Source of the DNA: Pseudodesulfovibrio nedwellii
GTDB lineage: Bacteria; Desulfobacterota; Desulfovibrionia; Desulfovibrionales; Desulfovibrionaceae
DNA: 64,000 nucleotides
Direction: 5' to 3'
Assembly (NCBI RefSeq): GCF_027923765.1
Contig: NZ_AP026709.1
Span: forward strand, 2,785,501 to 2,849,500
Shown: positions 18,712 through 31,841 of the stretch, one piece after another
Layout: every line of letters starts with the position of its first letter
Position numbering within the stretch: position 1 is the first letter of the stretch
Program-made: the position numbers and the translations under genes
The notes under the pieces: model-generated
What the model was told of the DNA's origin: nothing
The model's input: the letters and a program-made list of their open reading frames with translations, nothing else
The model's database searches: none

Positions 18712-19749
18712 ATGAGTGAATACAAGAAAATTGGCGTCTGGCAGACTGCTTTTCTGGGCGACGCCGTACTGACCTTGCCTATGCTTCGGGCGATCAAGGA
18801 CCGTTTTCCTGATGCGGAACTGCATTTTTTCGTGCGCACTGGCTTTGAATCGATTTTTGCCGGACAGCCGGAAATCACTGCTGTCCATGGCTTTGCCAAG
18901 CGCGGAGCACAGAAATCTTTAAATGCTGCGGTTCGTCATGGGTGGGAAATTGGACAACAGGGATTTGATCTGTGGATCTCAACACACACCAGTTTTCGTA
19001 CCGCTTTGGTGAGTGGCGCGACCGGTATTGGTCGGCGCATTGGGTATGATAAGCCGTGGTTTAATCGGTTTGCATACACCGAGACCGTGGACCGAAAATT
19101 TAATGAGTTGGATGAAATTGAACGACTCATGGAATTGGTCAAACCTTTGGGTATTGATGTCCCGGCTCCAAAAGCGGAATTGGTCCTTTCTGAAGAAGCT
19201 CAAGGAGCGGCTTCGGTCTACTGGGAGAAAGCCTGTTTTGATAGGCCAGTACTTGGTATTCATCCTGGCTCTACTTGGCCTACGAAATGTTGGCCTGTAG
19301 AATATTTTAGTGAAATTACGGCCCGTGCGGTTGAAAGCGGAGCACACGTTCTTATTTTTGCTGGGCCTGGCGAAGAAGAAGTAGCCAGACAGGTAGAACA
19401 GGGGGCGAAGAGTGATCCTGTCCATGTGACGAATCTGGCTGGGAAGCTTTCCCTGCCAGAGCTGGCGGCTTATCTTGGCAGACTTGATGCGTATCTGAGC
19501 AATGATTCAGGCCCGATGCATCTGGCCTGGACACAGGATGTCCCTTTGGTGGCCTTGTTTGGTCCAACCGTCAGATCCCTTGGTTTTTTTCCGCGAGGAG
19601 ACAATTCCACAGTCATGGAAACAGAATTAGTCTGCAGGCCTTGTGGTCTGCATGGACCGAAAAAATGCCCGGAAGGACATTTCAAGTGCATGAAGTTGAT
19701 GACGCCTGATAAAGTTTGGGAGGCTCTTCGAAAAAAGCTCGGCGTCTGA
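18712..19749 (+). CDS. Glycosyltransferase family 9, ADP-heptose:LPS heptosyltransferase
   Basis: 345 residues. GT9 hallmarks are the N-terminal TAFLGDAVLTLPMLRA phosphate loop, GIHPGSTWPTKCWP in the donor half and NDSGPMHLAW, plus the closing CxxC...C cysteine cluster (CRPCG...CPEGHFKCM) seen in WaaF/OpsX-like enzymes. Adds heptose to the lipid A-Kdo core on the cytoplasmic face. It stands alone and ends at a shared terminator with atpC. It could be WaaF or WaaC; WaaF is the closer fit. Confidence 0.85.
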   Translation: MSEYKKIGVWQTAFLGDAVLTLPMLRAIKDRFPDAELHFFVRTGFESIFAGQPEITAVHGFAKRGAQKSLNAAVRHGWEIGQQGFDLWISTHTSFRTALVSGATGIGRRIGYDKPWFNRFAYTETVDRKFNELDEIERLMELVKPLGIDVPAPKAELVLSEEAQGAASVYWEKACFDRPVLGIHPGSTWPTKCWPVEYFSEITARAVESGAHVLIFAGPGEEEVARQVEQGAKSDPVHVTNLAGKLSLPELAAYLGRLDAYLSNDSGPMHLAWTQDVPLVALFGPTVRSLGFFPRGDNSTVMETELVCRPCGLHGPKKCPEGHFKCMKLMTPDKVWEALRKKLGV

Positions 19750-19780
19750 TTCGAGAAGAGTTTTTTAATAAAGACCATAT

Positions 19781-19816
19781 AAAAAAGGGCAGGCTCATGA
19801 GAGCCTGCCCTTTTAT
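19781..19816. terminator. Bidirectional rho-independent terminator
   Basis: GGGCAGGCTC pairs with GAGCCTGCCC around ATGA, with A and T tracts on the two sides. It separates the convergent heptosyltransferase and atpC genes. Confidence 0.92.
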
Positions 19817-19839
19817 TTGTAGGGTGAGGATCAGATTGA

Positions 19840-20259
19840 CTAGCAGGTGCCTGCGTCCAAACCGCTGGACTTGCAGCTGATGCGCATAATTGCGCGCTTC
19901 AGGGCAGTCTGGTTGCGGATGGCGTCCATCTTTTCCTTGGCCGCGGAAGCGCGCTTTTCAGCACGTTCTTTAGCTAACTTGGCGCGGTCAGAATCAATCT
20001 CGGTGGCCTTTTCAGCAACTTCGGCCAGAATAGTGACCTTGTTGTGGCTGACTTCAGCGAATCCACCGGAGACGAAGACGTAATGCGCCTTGCCGTCTTG
20101 GTTATAATGGAGATTGCCGATTCCCAGAGCGGACAGGAAGGGAACGTGGTTCGGCAAGATGCCGAATTCACCCATGATACCGGGTGCGCCCACGTAATCC
20201 ACGTCCTCGGAAAGTACTTTCCGGTCGGGAGTGACGATCTCAAGTTTCAATGTGGCCAT
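19840..20259 (-). CDS. atpC: ATP synthase F1 subunit epsilon
   Basis: 139 residues. An N-terminal beta-sandwich ([36 protein letters not shown]) is followed by a two-helix C-terminal hairpin rich in Ala/Glu/Lys. It is the rotor subunit that restrains ATP hydrolysis. The C-terminal tail contains two cysteines ([11 protein letters not shown]) not usual for the family. Last gene of the atpF'-F-H-A-G-D-C operon, ending before the terminator at 19781. Confidence 0.95.
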   Translation of the reverse strand: MATLKLEIVTPDRKVLSEDVDYVGAPGIMGEFGILPNHVPFLSALGIGNLHYNQDGKAHYVFVSGGFAEVSHNKVTILAEVAEKATEIDSDRAKLAKERAEKRASAAKEKMDAIRNQTALKRAIMRISCKSSGLDAGTC

Positions 20260-20271
20260 GAATTACCTCGC

Positions 20272-21672
<1,401 letters not shown>

Positions 21673-21685
21673 TCATAGCCCCCTT

Positions 21686-22558
21686 TTATCCTTTCAGCGC
21701 TTCCACGCCGCCGACAATGTCCATAAGATCGCCAGTAATGGCGGCCTGCCTTGTCTTGTTATAGAGCAAGGTCAGGGAATCCGTCAGTTCGTCGCACGCC
21801 TTGGTGGCGTTATCCATGGCAGCCATACGGGCAGCATGCTCGGAGCATGATGTGTCCAGCAAACCACGATAGACCTGGACTTTGATAAACCGAGGCAAAA
21901 GCTCGGCCAACAGGCCTTCAACAGACGGTTCATATAAGTAGTCTCCAGCGCCACTCTCGGTGGCTTCGCCTTCTTCCGCTGCCATAGGCAGAACGGTGAG
22001 ATCGACGGGAGGCTGCTTGCCCATGCTTTGGAATTCACCGAATACAACGTGAACTTCATCGAGTTCGCCGTTGATGTAGCCAGCAATCAGTTCGTTACCG
22101 ACGCTTGCGGCCAGGGTGAAGTCGAATGAACTCATGGCGTCGCCTTCGGCGCGCACGATTTCGTATTCGGTCTTATTGAAGGTGTCACGGGCTTTCTTGC
22201 CGATGCAGTACATCTTGACAGCCTTGCCTTCAGAAGCCCTTTTCTTGGCCAGTTTCATGGCCTTATTGATAATATTAATATTGAATGCGCCGCACAGTCC
22301 TCGATCGGAAGTGGTGACCATGATACCCACGGTCTTTACTTCTTCCCGGACTTCCAGCAGCGGATGTACCGATTCGTCAGCGCCGGCTGCCAAGTCTCCG
22401 AGCATCTCATAAAACTTGTCCGCATACGGACGGAAGCGTTCAATACGCTCCTGTGCGTTGCGCAGTTTTGCCGAGGCCACCATGTTCATGGCCTTGGTGA
22501 TCTGCTTGGTTTTCTTGACGCCAACAATCTGATTTTGGACGTCTCTTAACGATGCCAT
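21686..22558 (-). CDS. atpG: ATP synthase F1 subunit gamma
   Basis: 290 residues. The N-terminal helix (MASLRDVQNQIVGVKKTKQITKAM) and the C-terminal helix (MDNATKACDELTDSLTLLYN) form the coiled-coil rotor shaft; ITSDRGLCGAFN is represented by TTSDRGLCGAFN. Position in the operon and length are normal. Confidence 0.97.
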   Translation of the reverse strand: MASLRDVQNQIVGVKKTKQITKAMNMVASAKLRNAQERIERFRPYADKFYEMLGDLAAGADESVHPLLEVREEVKTVGIMVTTSDRGLCGAFNINIINKAMKLAKKRASEGKAVKMYCIGKKARDTFNKTEYEIVRAEGDAMSSFDFTLAASVGNELIAGYINGELDEVHVVFGEFQSMGKQPPVDLTVLPMAAEEGEATESGAGDYLYEPSVEGLLAELLPRFIKVQVYRGLLDTSCSEHAARMAAMDNATKACDELTDSLTLLYNKTRQAAITGDLMDIVGGVEALKG

Positions 22559-22572
22559 TCGCTACCCCTTAG

Positions 22573-24633
<2,061 letters not shown>

Positions 24634-24637
<4 letters not shown>

Positions 24638-25212
24638 TTGAGCACCACCTTTGTTAAATAGTCATCCACGAGCTTGTCGTGATCTTCGGCGCTCAGCTTT
24701 TCGGCAACGATCTTTTCGGCAGCCTCAATCACCATGTCGGCCATTTCGCCGCGAATGGTTTCGATGGCAGCCTGTGCTTCGTTGGAAGCGGTGCGCTTTG
24801 CCTGTTCGGTCAGAGCTTCGGCGTCCTTCTTGGCTTTTTCGATGATGCCGGCCTTGATGGCTTCGCCCTGAGCCTTGGCATCTTCGAGGATCTGCTGCTT
24901 TTCCTGCGCCATGTTGGCTATGCTGGACTCAACATCCTTAAGCTTCTTTTCAGCTTCGCTTTGACGGGACTGCAGATCGTCGAGATCCTGCTTGATACCG
25001 TCGCGGCGTCCCACGAAGAAGTCTTTGATTTTTGCTCCGCCAAACTTGTAAAGCAGTGCAGCAAAAATCGCGAAGTTGAGCATCCGAAGGCCATAGTTCA
25101 TCACGTTTTCAGACGTGAAAACAGCGTGACCTTCCGCAGCGCTGGCAAAAGCGACAGAGGAGATAGCCAAAGCGGTCAGCAAGACCGCAAAAAACACATA
25201 CATCCGTTTCAA
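24634..25212 (-). CDS. atpF: ATP synthase F0 subunit b
   Basis: 192 residues starting at TTG 25212, which has GAGAGGAGG at good spacing; the ATG three codons later does not. The N-terminus looks like a cleavable signal (VFFAVLLTALAISSVAFA), followed by a second hydrophobic segment (LRMLNFAIFAALLYKFGG), then a long coiled coil. A b subunit with a signal-like leader is a recurrent feature of Desulfovibrio-type operons. Dimerises with b' in the peripheral stalk. Confidence 0.93.
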
Positions 25213-25231
25213 GATGAAATCCTCCTCTCGT

Positions 25232-25654
25232 CTAAGCCTGGCCCAGGATCTTGCCTGTAGCCTGCTCAGCGTATTTGTCCACGTCCTTGGTCAGCTGTTC
25301 CATGGCGCCTTTAACCTGAGACTTAATCTCAGTGCGAGCTGCCTGGATGGTGCTGGATGCTTCGGTGCCGGCAGTGGACAACAGGGCCTGTTCTTCGACC
25401 ACGCCTGCGTCCTTTGCAGCATTACGAATGTCTCCGGCTTCCTTGCGTGCTGTGATGAGTTGGGCTTCATAATCGGCCACTTTCGTCTCAGCATCTTCAT
25501 TGAAACCTTCGATTTTCTCCAGCTGATCAGCCATCAACCCCTTGCGTTTCTTGATGATCTCGCGAATCGGCTTGATGAGCACGATGTTCAGCAAGAAGAT
25601 CATAACCAAGAAGTTCAGGCCTTGGATAAAAATTGTTTTGTCAGGTAATACCAT
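25232..25654 (-). CDS. ATP synthase F0 subunit b' (second b-type subunit)
   Basis: 140 residues. One N-terminal membrane helix (IFIQGLNFLVMIFLLNIVLI) is followed by a charged coiled coil ending in GQA. Having both b and b' predicts a heterodimeric peripheral stalk. First gene of the operon; the a and c subunits (atpB, atpE) are not here and must lie elsewhere, as is common in this group. Confidence 0.92.
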   Translation of the reverse strand: MVLPDKTIFIQGLNFLVMIFLLNIVLIKPIREIIKKRKGLMADQLEKIEGFNEDAETKVADYEAQLITARKEAGDIRNAAKDAGVVEEQALLSTAGTEASSTIQAARTEIKSQVKGAMEQLTKDVDKYAEQATGKILGQA

Positions 25655-25697
25655 ACCATATGCCCCCGATGAGGTTGTGAATTTTGGCGCAAAGTCA

Positions 25698-25730
25698 TTG
25701 GGAATTACCCAATTTCAAGGGTTGTGTCAA
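25698..25730 (-). promoter_or_regulatory. Candidate atp operon promoter with embedded dyad
   Basis: On the minus strand TTGACA (25725-25730) is followed after 17 bases by TAATTC (25702-25707), a weak -10. The -10 lies within ATTGGG-AATTA-CCCAAT (25697-25713), a 6-5-6 inverted repeat that could be an operator. Confidence 0.4.
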
Positions 25731-25787
25731 AGGCTTTTTGCCTTTGAACACACTTGAAAAGTGCGCCTTCAAAACCGACTGTAACTG

Positions 25788-26153
25788 TTAGGAATCTTTT
25801 TTCGGTTTTACGTCCGAATTTACGTCGCGACTGCCCATGGCAAGCTCGCCTTCAAGTACCGCGCCTTCTTCGACAACAAGGCTCGGTGTCTCGATGTTCC
25901 CCTGCAAGTTGGCCGTTTTGTGCAAAACGACCTTGTTTTTTGCCTCAACTTCACCCTTAAGTCTGCCGGAAAGTACGAGCTGGCCTACCTTAATTTGCCC
26001 TTCCACAACGGCTTCCTGGCCGACAACCAGCGTTCCTTCGGACACCACTTCACCTTGAAAATTTCCATCAATGCGCACTGCGCCTTGAAAATGCAATTTC
26101 CCTTGGTAGTTGGTTCCGGCCCCCAAAAACGCATTTATCTCATCTCTCGCCAT
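25788..26153 (-). CDS. Bactofilin (polymer-forming cytoskeletal protein)
   Basis: 121 residues from ATG 26153, which has AGGAG nine bases upstream; the longer frame from 26270 runs into the rodA spacer. The core is a right-handed beta-helix of short repeats (GKLHFQGAVRIDGNFQGEV, VGQEAVVEGQIKVGQLVLSGRL, NKVVLHKTANLQGNIETPSL) flanked by a disordered Lys/Asp tail, as in bactofilins that polymerise without nucleotide. Downstream of rodA in the cell-shape cluster, so probably co-transcribed with the mre genes. Confidence 0.9.
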   Translation of the reverse strand: MARDEINAFLGAGTNYQGKLHFQGAVRIDGNFQGEVVSEGTLVVGQEAVVEGQIKVGQLVLSGRLKGEVEAKNKVVLHKTANLQGNIETPSLVVEEGAVLEGELAMGSRDVNSDVKPKKDS

Positions 26154-26209
26154 GAAAAACCGCTCCTGCAAAACCTGTTGAAGAAAATTGGGCTGGCCTA
26201 ATATCAGAT

Positions 26210-27322
26210 TTAGTTCTGTTTGAATAGGAACCGACGCATTGATACATTTAGCACAAGCCCGACAAGACAAAAATTAACCAGCGTCGCACTTCCTCCATAA
26301 CTAATGAACGGAAGAGGTATTCCGACTACTGGCATAAGCCCGAGGACCATACCCGTATTAATAAGGATTTGCCAGAAAAAATAGAAGAACACACCGGCTG
26401 CGAGATAGGAACCGAATAATCCTCGTGCATCCCGCGCAATGACCACCATTTGATATAAAAATACGCAAAATAAGGCTAAAAGAAGGAGCGTCCCGAAAAA
26501 TCCCCATTCCTCGCCGAGAACAGCCACGGCAAAATCCGTGTGACGTTCCGGTAAAAAACGTAATTGCGACTGGGTTCCTTGGAGAAAACCTTTCCCCCAG
26601 AATCCGCCAGATCCTATGGCTATTTCCGACTGGATAATATGATACCCTGCACCGAGTGGATCGGTTGTGGGATCAAGAAAGGTCATGATCCGTTGTTTCT
26701 GATAATCATGCAAGAAAAACCATGATAAAGGGAGGAGCGCCGGGATGGCTACCAAGGCTGTTTTGAAGACTTGTGGTGTCACGCCTCGGAACAGGATCAT
26801 GCCGCCGAGTATCAGGAGGATGGACAGACCTGAACCGAGGTCAGGTTGTTTGATGATCAGTCCCGCCAGGATCATGCCCACGCCGAGTACATAGCCGAGC
26901 CGTATGAAACCGAGGGGTTCGCGTTCCTTTGAAAGGATGCGTGCACCAATGATTAGTATGGCGATTTTTGCTAATTCAGACGGTTGGAAATTCATAAATC
27001 CAAGATCAAGCCATCGACGGGCGCCGTAAATGGTCTTTCCCATGAAAAAGACGGCAATAAGAAGAATGACTGTGGTCCAGAATAATGGCCATGCCATGGT
27101 CTTTAGATGGCGGTAATCAAAGAACATGAACACGATCATGCCAAGGAGGCCCACCGTTCCCCACAAGAGTTGCTTGTGGTAGTAGGGGGCTAGGTTCATG
27201 CCTTCTTCAAGTCGGAATCCACTGGCGGAATAAAGGTTGAGAACCCCCACCAGAAAAAGGATGACGGCGATACCGAGCAGCGGCCAGTTGATGTAGAGCA
27301 GCAACCTGCGATCAATTGGCAA
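26210..27322 (-). CDS. rodA: Rod shape-determining protein RodA
   Basis: 370 residues with about ten membrane helices, SEDS-family peptidoglycan glycosyltransferase. SEDS signatures include LDPTTDPLGAGYHIIQSEIAIGSGG and the conserved Asp segment RHTDFAVAVLGEEWGF. TTG start at 27322 with AGGAGA six bases upstream; it overlaps the mrdA end by 11 bases. Works with PBP2 in lateral wall elongation. Confidence 0.96.
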   Translation of the reverse strand: MPIDRRLLLYINWPLLGIAVILFLVGVLNLYSASGFRLEEGMNLAPYYHKQLLWGTVGLLGMIVFMFFDYRHLKTMAWPLFWTTVILLIAVFFMGKTIYGARRWLDLGFMNFQPSELAKIAILIIGARILSKEREPLGFIRLGYVLGVGMILAGLIIKQPDLGSGLSILLILGGMILFRGVTPQVFKTALVAIPALLPLSWFFLHDYQKQRIMTFLDPTTDPLGAGYHIIQSEIAIGSGGFWGKGFLQGTQSQLRFLPERHTDFAVAVLGEEWGFFGTLLLLALFCVFLYQMVVIARDARGLFGSYLAAGVFFYFFWQILINTGMVLGLMPVVGIPLPFISYGGSATLVNFCLVGLVLNVSMRRFLFKQN

Positions 27323-29186
27323 CGGGCTTCTCCTTGGGTTTGAGGGACAGGGCGCGGACAGCTCTGGCCTTGGCTTTTCTGGCTTCTGGTTTCATGTGAA
27401 TTTTCCCGTTGAATAAATATTCGATGCATGCCTTGATTATGGGGCCAGCTCCACTGCCGCCGTGCAAGCCATGTTCGATGAGTACGGCAATGGCGTAGCG
27501 GCGACCGTCCTTTTCCGCAGTGGCGGCCATCCATGCATGGTCACGAAATCTGTATGGAATTTCATCGTCTTTCAATTCTTTCAGTTCGTCTGTCAGTCGA
27601 ACTACCTGAGCCGTGCCGGTCTTGCCACCCACAATAACGCCTTTGGTGCGTAATCGCCGACATGTGCCGCGATTATTATCGACAGTTTGGACGAGGGCTT
27701 TTTTAAGCAGTTCTATTTGTTCGGGAGAGAGTGGAATTTTGCCCTGAACCACGGTCTTTTCATCTTTGAGCAGCAATGGCTTGAGCAATTTGCCGTCATT
27801 AAGGATGCTGGCAAAGAACCTGACGACCTGAAGCGGAGTGACTAGTGTAAAGCCCTGGCCAATAGCCATATTCAGGTTATCACCACCTTGCCAACCTTCG
27901 CCGAATCGTTTGCGTTTCCATGCGCGGGTGGGGATGTTGCCTGATTTTTCATGGGGCAGACGGATGCCGGTCTTTTGTCCAAAGCCGACGGCCTTGGCGA
28001 ACTCGCTCATGCGATCAACAGTCAGCTTCTTACCCATCTTATAGAAATATACGTCACAGGATTCTACAAGGGCGCGTTCCATATCAACGATGCCATGCCC
28101 TCCCTTTCTCCAGCAGCGAAAAATTCGTCGTCCGAGGCGGGTTTCGCCGGTACATCGAACAGTCTCTTTGGGATCAAGCATGCCATAGCTCAAACCGGCA
28201 CCGGCAATGACGTGTTTAAAAATAGACCCGGGGGGGTAAACCGATTGGATAACGCGGTTTTGCATGGGGTGAAGAGGGTTATCCCGAAGTTTGGCCCATT
28301 GTTTGGAGGTCAGGCCTGATGAAAAGTCGTTGGAGTCATAGGACGGAGCGGTCGCCAAAGCCAGGAGTTGTCCGGTGTCGGCATCCATGACAGCTACGGC
28401 TCCTGCTTCCTCTTCCAGCCAGTCCATGGCCAGCCTTTGTAGGCCCAGATCCAAAGAAAGTGATATTTCATGCCCGGCCCGGGGGTGCTTGAGAACACGT
28501 TCCTGCAACCGACGGCCTGTCACATCCACTTCGTATTGTGTCAGCCCCTTGATGCCGCGCATGCGGTCTTCAAGCATGAATTCAATGCCCTGTTTGCCTA
28601 CGGTATCACCAAGGGCGAGCTCTGGGTTTTTCGACAACTCCTCTTCGTTCGCTTCGGACACATATCCGAGGACATGCGCCAGAAGTGTGCCGTACAGATA
28701 CAAGCGGCGTGGACGGAACTGAATTTCAAGGCCGGGCCAGCGCAGTTTGTTTGTCTCGATGACGGCCAACTGGTCAAAGGTGAGGTCCGGGACCAGAATG
28801 AGTGGCTCAAACGGTTTTACCCTTTTACGGTTTTTTTTGTAGAGGGCCTGGAGTTCCGTGAAATCCCGTCCGCTCCATTGGGCAACCTGATGCAGAGCTT
28901 TTTCTATGTCCGGGCAATCTTCACGAATCAGTCCGAGGGCATATGCAGGTTCGTTAATAGCCAACAGGTCTCCGTTGCGGTCCCGGATCAGTCCTCGCGG
29001 AGAAAAGATGGATTCCTGCCGCAACTGGTTGTCTTTTGCCTTGAGAGCAAATTCTTCGCCATGGTGGATCTGGAGGAACCAGAGTCTTACGGCGAACAGG
29101 CAGAAGAGCCCCAGAATGAGCATCTGGAGGAGCAACAGGCCTGCGCGGGGTGGCTGTTGGTCTGATTCGTTATAGAGATTTGACAT
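27312..29186 (-). CDS. mrdA: Penicillin-binding protein 2 (MrdA)
   Basis: 624 residues. An N-terminal membrane anchor (LLLLQMLILGLFCLFAVRLWFL) precedes a dimerisation domain and a transpeptidase domain with SVYPPGSIFK (SxxK Ser), SCD (SxN-like) and GKTGTAQV (KTG). Cross-links new peptidoglycan in the elongasome with RodA. The start overlaps mreD by 17 bases. The full catalytic triad is visible. Confidence 0.97.
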   Translation of the reverse strand: MSNLYNESDQQPPRAGLLLLQMLILGLFCLFAVRLWFLQIHHGEEFALKAKDNQLRQESIFSPRGLIRDRNGDLLAINEPAYALGLIREDCPDIEKALHQVAQWSGRDFTELQALYKKNRKRVKPFEPLILVPDLTFDQLAVIETNKLRWPGLEIQFRPRRLYLYGTLLAHVLGYVSEANEEELSKNPELALGDTVGKQGIEFMLEDRMRGIKGLTQYEVDVTGRRLQERVLKHPRAGHEISLSLDLGLQRLAMDWLEEEAGAVAVMDADTGQLLALATAPSYDSNDFSSGLTSKQWAKLRDNPLHPMQNRVIQSVYPPGSIFKHVIAGAGLSYGMLDPKETVRCTGETRLGRRIFRCWRKGGHGIVDMERALVESCDVYFYKMGKKLTVDRMSEFAKAVGFGQKTGIRLPHEKSGNIPTRAWKRKRFGEGWQGGDNLNMAIGQGFTLVTPLQVVRFFASILNDGKLLKPLLLKDEKTVVQGKIPLSPEQIELLKKALVQTVDNNRGTCRRLRTKGVIVGGKTGTAQVVRLTDELKELKDDEIPYRFRDHAWMAATAEKDGRRYAIAVLIEHGLHGGSGAGPIIKACIEYLFNGKIHMKPEARKAKARAVRALSLKPKEKPVAN

Positions 29187-29658
29187 TATGGCGCAGCCTT
29201 TGTGGATAGAAATAGTCTATGACCAGCCAGATTAAGAAAAATCCACCAGCCTGCATAGCTCCTTCTATGAGGAGTGGCTGGAAGGGTACGTCTAGGTTTG
29301 CCAGAGAGGATACGGCGTTGATCAGGATCGGGTGGAGTATGCCCAGGCCCAGTCCGAGGAGTGCCATGAATAGGAATGAGCGGGCTTCGAATAACCATTG
29401 CCCCATGAAATAGAGCGTGGTGATAAGGCCATACCAAGCCAGACCATAACCGAAGGGCAGATTGCCTGTGCCTTCGAGCAGCAGAATCCAGGTGATGATC
29501 AGGGAAATGGTGACAGTTGGTCTTTCTTCTTTTTGTAGAGAAAGAATGAGCCCGGCGGCAAAAAAGTCGATACCGGGTAGGGTCCTTTGACCCCATATTC
29601 CGAGAATTGTGTAGCCGCCCCACCAGAGGACGGTCAGGACGTTATTGGTCGGCGGCAC
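29170..29658 (-). CDS. mreD: Rod shape-determining protein MreD
   Basis: 162 residues from GTG 29658, which is nine bases after GGAGG; a GTG three codons upstream is too close to that site. Five or six hydrophobic helices are visible, with the conserved WLLF-type C-terminal segment (FLIWLVIDYFY). Integral membrane link between MreC and the elongation machinery. It overlaps both neighbours. Confidence 0.88.
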   Translation of the reverse strand: MPPTNNVLTVLWWGGYTILGIWGQRTLPGIDFFAAGLILSLQKEERPTVTISLIITWILLLEGTGNLPFGYGLAWYGLITTLYFMGQWLFEARSFLFMALLGLGLGILHPILINAVSSLANLDVPFQPLLIEGAMQAGGFFLIWLVIDYFYPQRLRHNVKSL

Positions 29659-30520
29659 CGTCTGCACCCTCCTCGCTGACAGGCGTCTGGTCCGGGAGTT
29701 TGCCGGGTGTGCGTTTGAGCAGCAGAATTTCTTCCAGGCTAGCCATGTCCACCAGCGGTTCCGCCATGACAGTGAGGAAGAGGGAAATATCGGAGCGCTG
29801 GATACGCGTTACGCGGGCGACGGGCAATCCTTTGGGGAATATGCCCGATAGGCCGGATGATAGCAGAAGTTCATTTGGCTCGATGGGCGCATTCTGGTTG
29901 ATATATCGGAGAATAAGCTGTTTACCATACCCTTGCCCCGCAAGCATGGCCGGTGAGCGGTGCTGTGCGCCGATGACAGCGATTCGGCTGTTGGCATCTG
30001 TGAGCAGAAGGATTGTGGAGGTGGCGGCTCCTGTTCGTAAAACTCGGCCTACCACACCTTTTAGGGACACAACGGGCATGTCGTCTTCCACATCTGCACT
30101 GCTGCCTTTGTCCACGGCAATTGTGTCGAGTGCACCGGCAGGTCCCATGCGGTGAGCTATGACCCGTGCGCCGGAATATTCCCATCGATCGGGTGGTGTG
30201 AATTCGAGCAGTTTTTCCAAGCGTTCAGCGGAACGGGCCAGTGAGTGCAGGAGCATGTTCTCGCGTCTGAGCTCGGCAGCCTGTGCTGTGATATCGTCAT
30301 TTTCCTGCTTGAGTCCAACCAGATAAATATAGCGGTACCATGAGTTGCTGACCTGATCGGCAACCCATATGCCGGGACGTAAGATAGCGCCGGAAACATC
30401 AAGTCCCGTATAGCTGGACAAGGCGTCAAGGTGCCCTGTGCGGAGATTCCACGTATACAATGAGAGGTATACGAATAATCCTGCAAGGATGATGACTGCT
30501 ATTTTTTTAGGGCCTTTCAC
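29642..30520 (-). CDS. mreC: Rod shape-determining protein MreC
   Basis: 292 residues, GTG start at 30520 (AGGA eight bases upstream). A membrane anchor (IAVIILAGLFVYLSLYTWNL) and coiled coil (LKQENDDITAQAAELRRENML) are followed by a beta-barrel domain with the GVVGRVLRTGAATSTILLLTD block. Periplasmic scaffold of the elongasome. A hairpin with a T run lies between mreB and mreC. Confidence 0.95.
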   Translation of the reverse strand: MKGPKKIAVIILAGLFVYLSLYTWNLRTGHLDALSSYTGLDVSGAILRPGIWVADQVSNSWYRYIYLVGLKQENDDITAQAAELRRENMLLHSLARSAERLEKLLEFTPPDRWEYSGARVIAHRMGPAGALDTIAVDKGSSADVEDDMPVVSLKGVVGRVLRTGAATSTILLLTDANSRIAVIGAQHRSPAMLAGQGYGKQLILRYINQNAPIEPNELLLSSGLSGIFPKGLPVARVTRIQRSDISLFLTVMAEPLVDMASLEEILLLKRTPGKLPDQTPVSEEGADGAADQ

Positions 30521-30542
30521 GCATGTGTCCTATCGAACAGTT

Positions 30543-30581
30543 AAAAAGCGCACGGTTGCCGTATTGAAGCAACCGTGCGCT
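30543..30581 (-). terminator. Hairpin with T run between mreB and mreC
   Basis: On the minus strand AGCGCACGGTTGC and GCAACCGTGCGCT flank a nine-base loop, followed by TTTTT. It probably gives partial termination after mreB, letting mreB be made in excess over mreCD. Confidence 0.75.
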
Positions 30582-30619
30582 GGTGAACAACTTGTGAGCT
30601 TGGTCACGCCGGATGCCGG

Positions 30620-31738
<1,119 letters not shown>

Positions 31739-31841
31739 CTAGCGTACATTTTCAACAGAAGATTCGTACCAAATGAAACCCAGTCAGGCAATACGCTAGG
31801 CACGGTTTGACGGATTTTTCTCAACTTTTTCTAAAAAAAAG

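Noticed and set aside
25725-25750. Hairpin TCAAAGGC/GCCTTTGA between bactofilin and atpF' as a terminator
   Set aside because: No T run follows on the minus strand, and the TTGACA element of the candidate atp promoter lies inside it.
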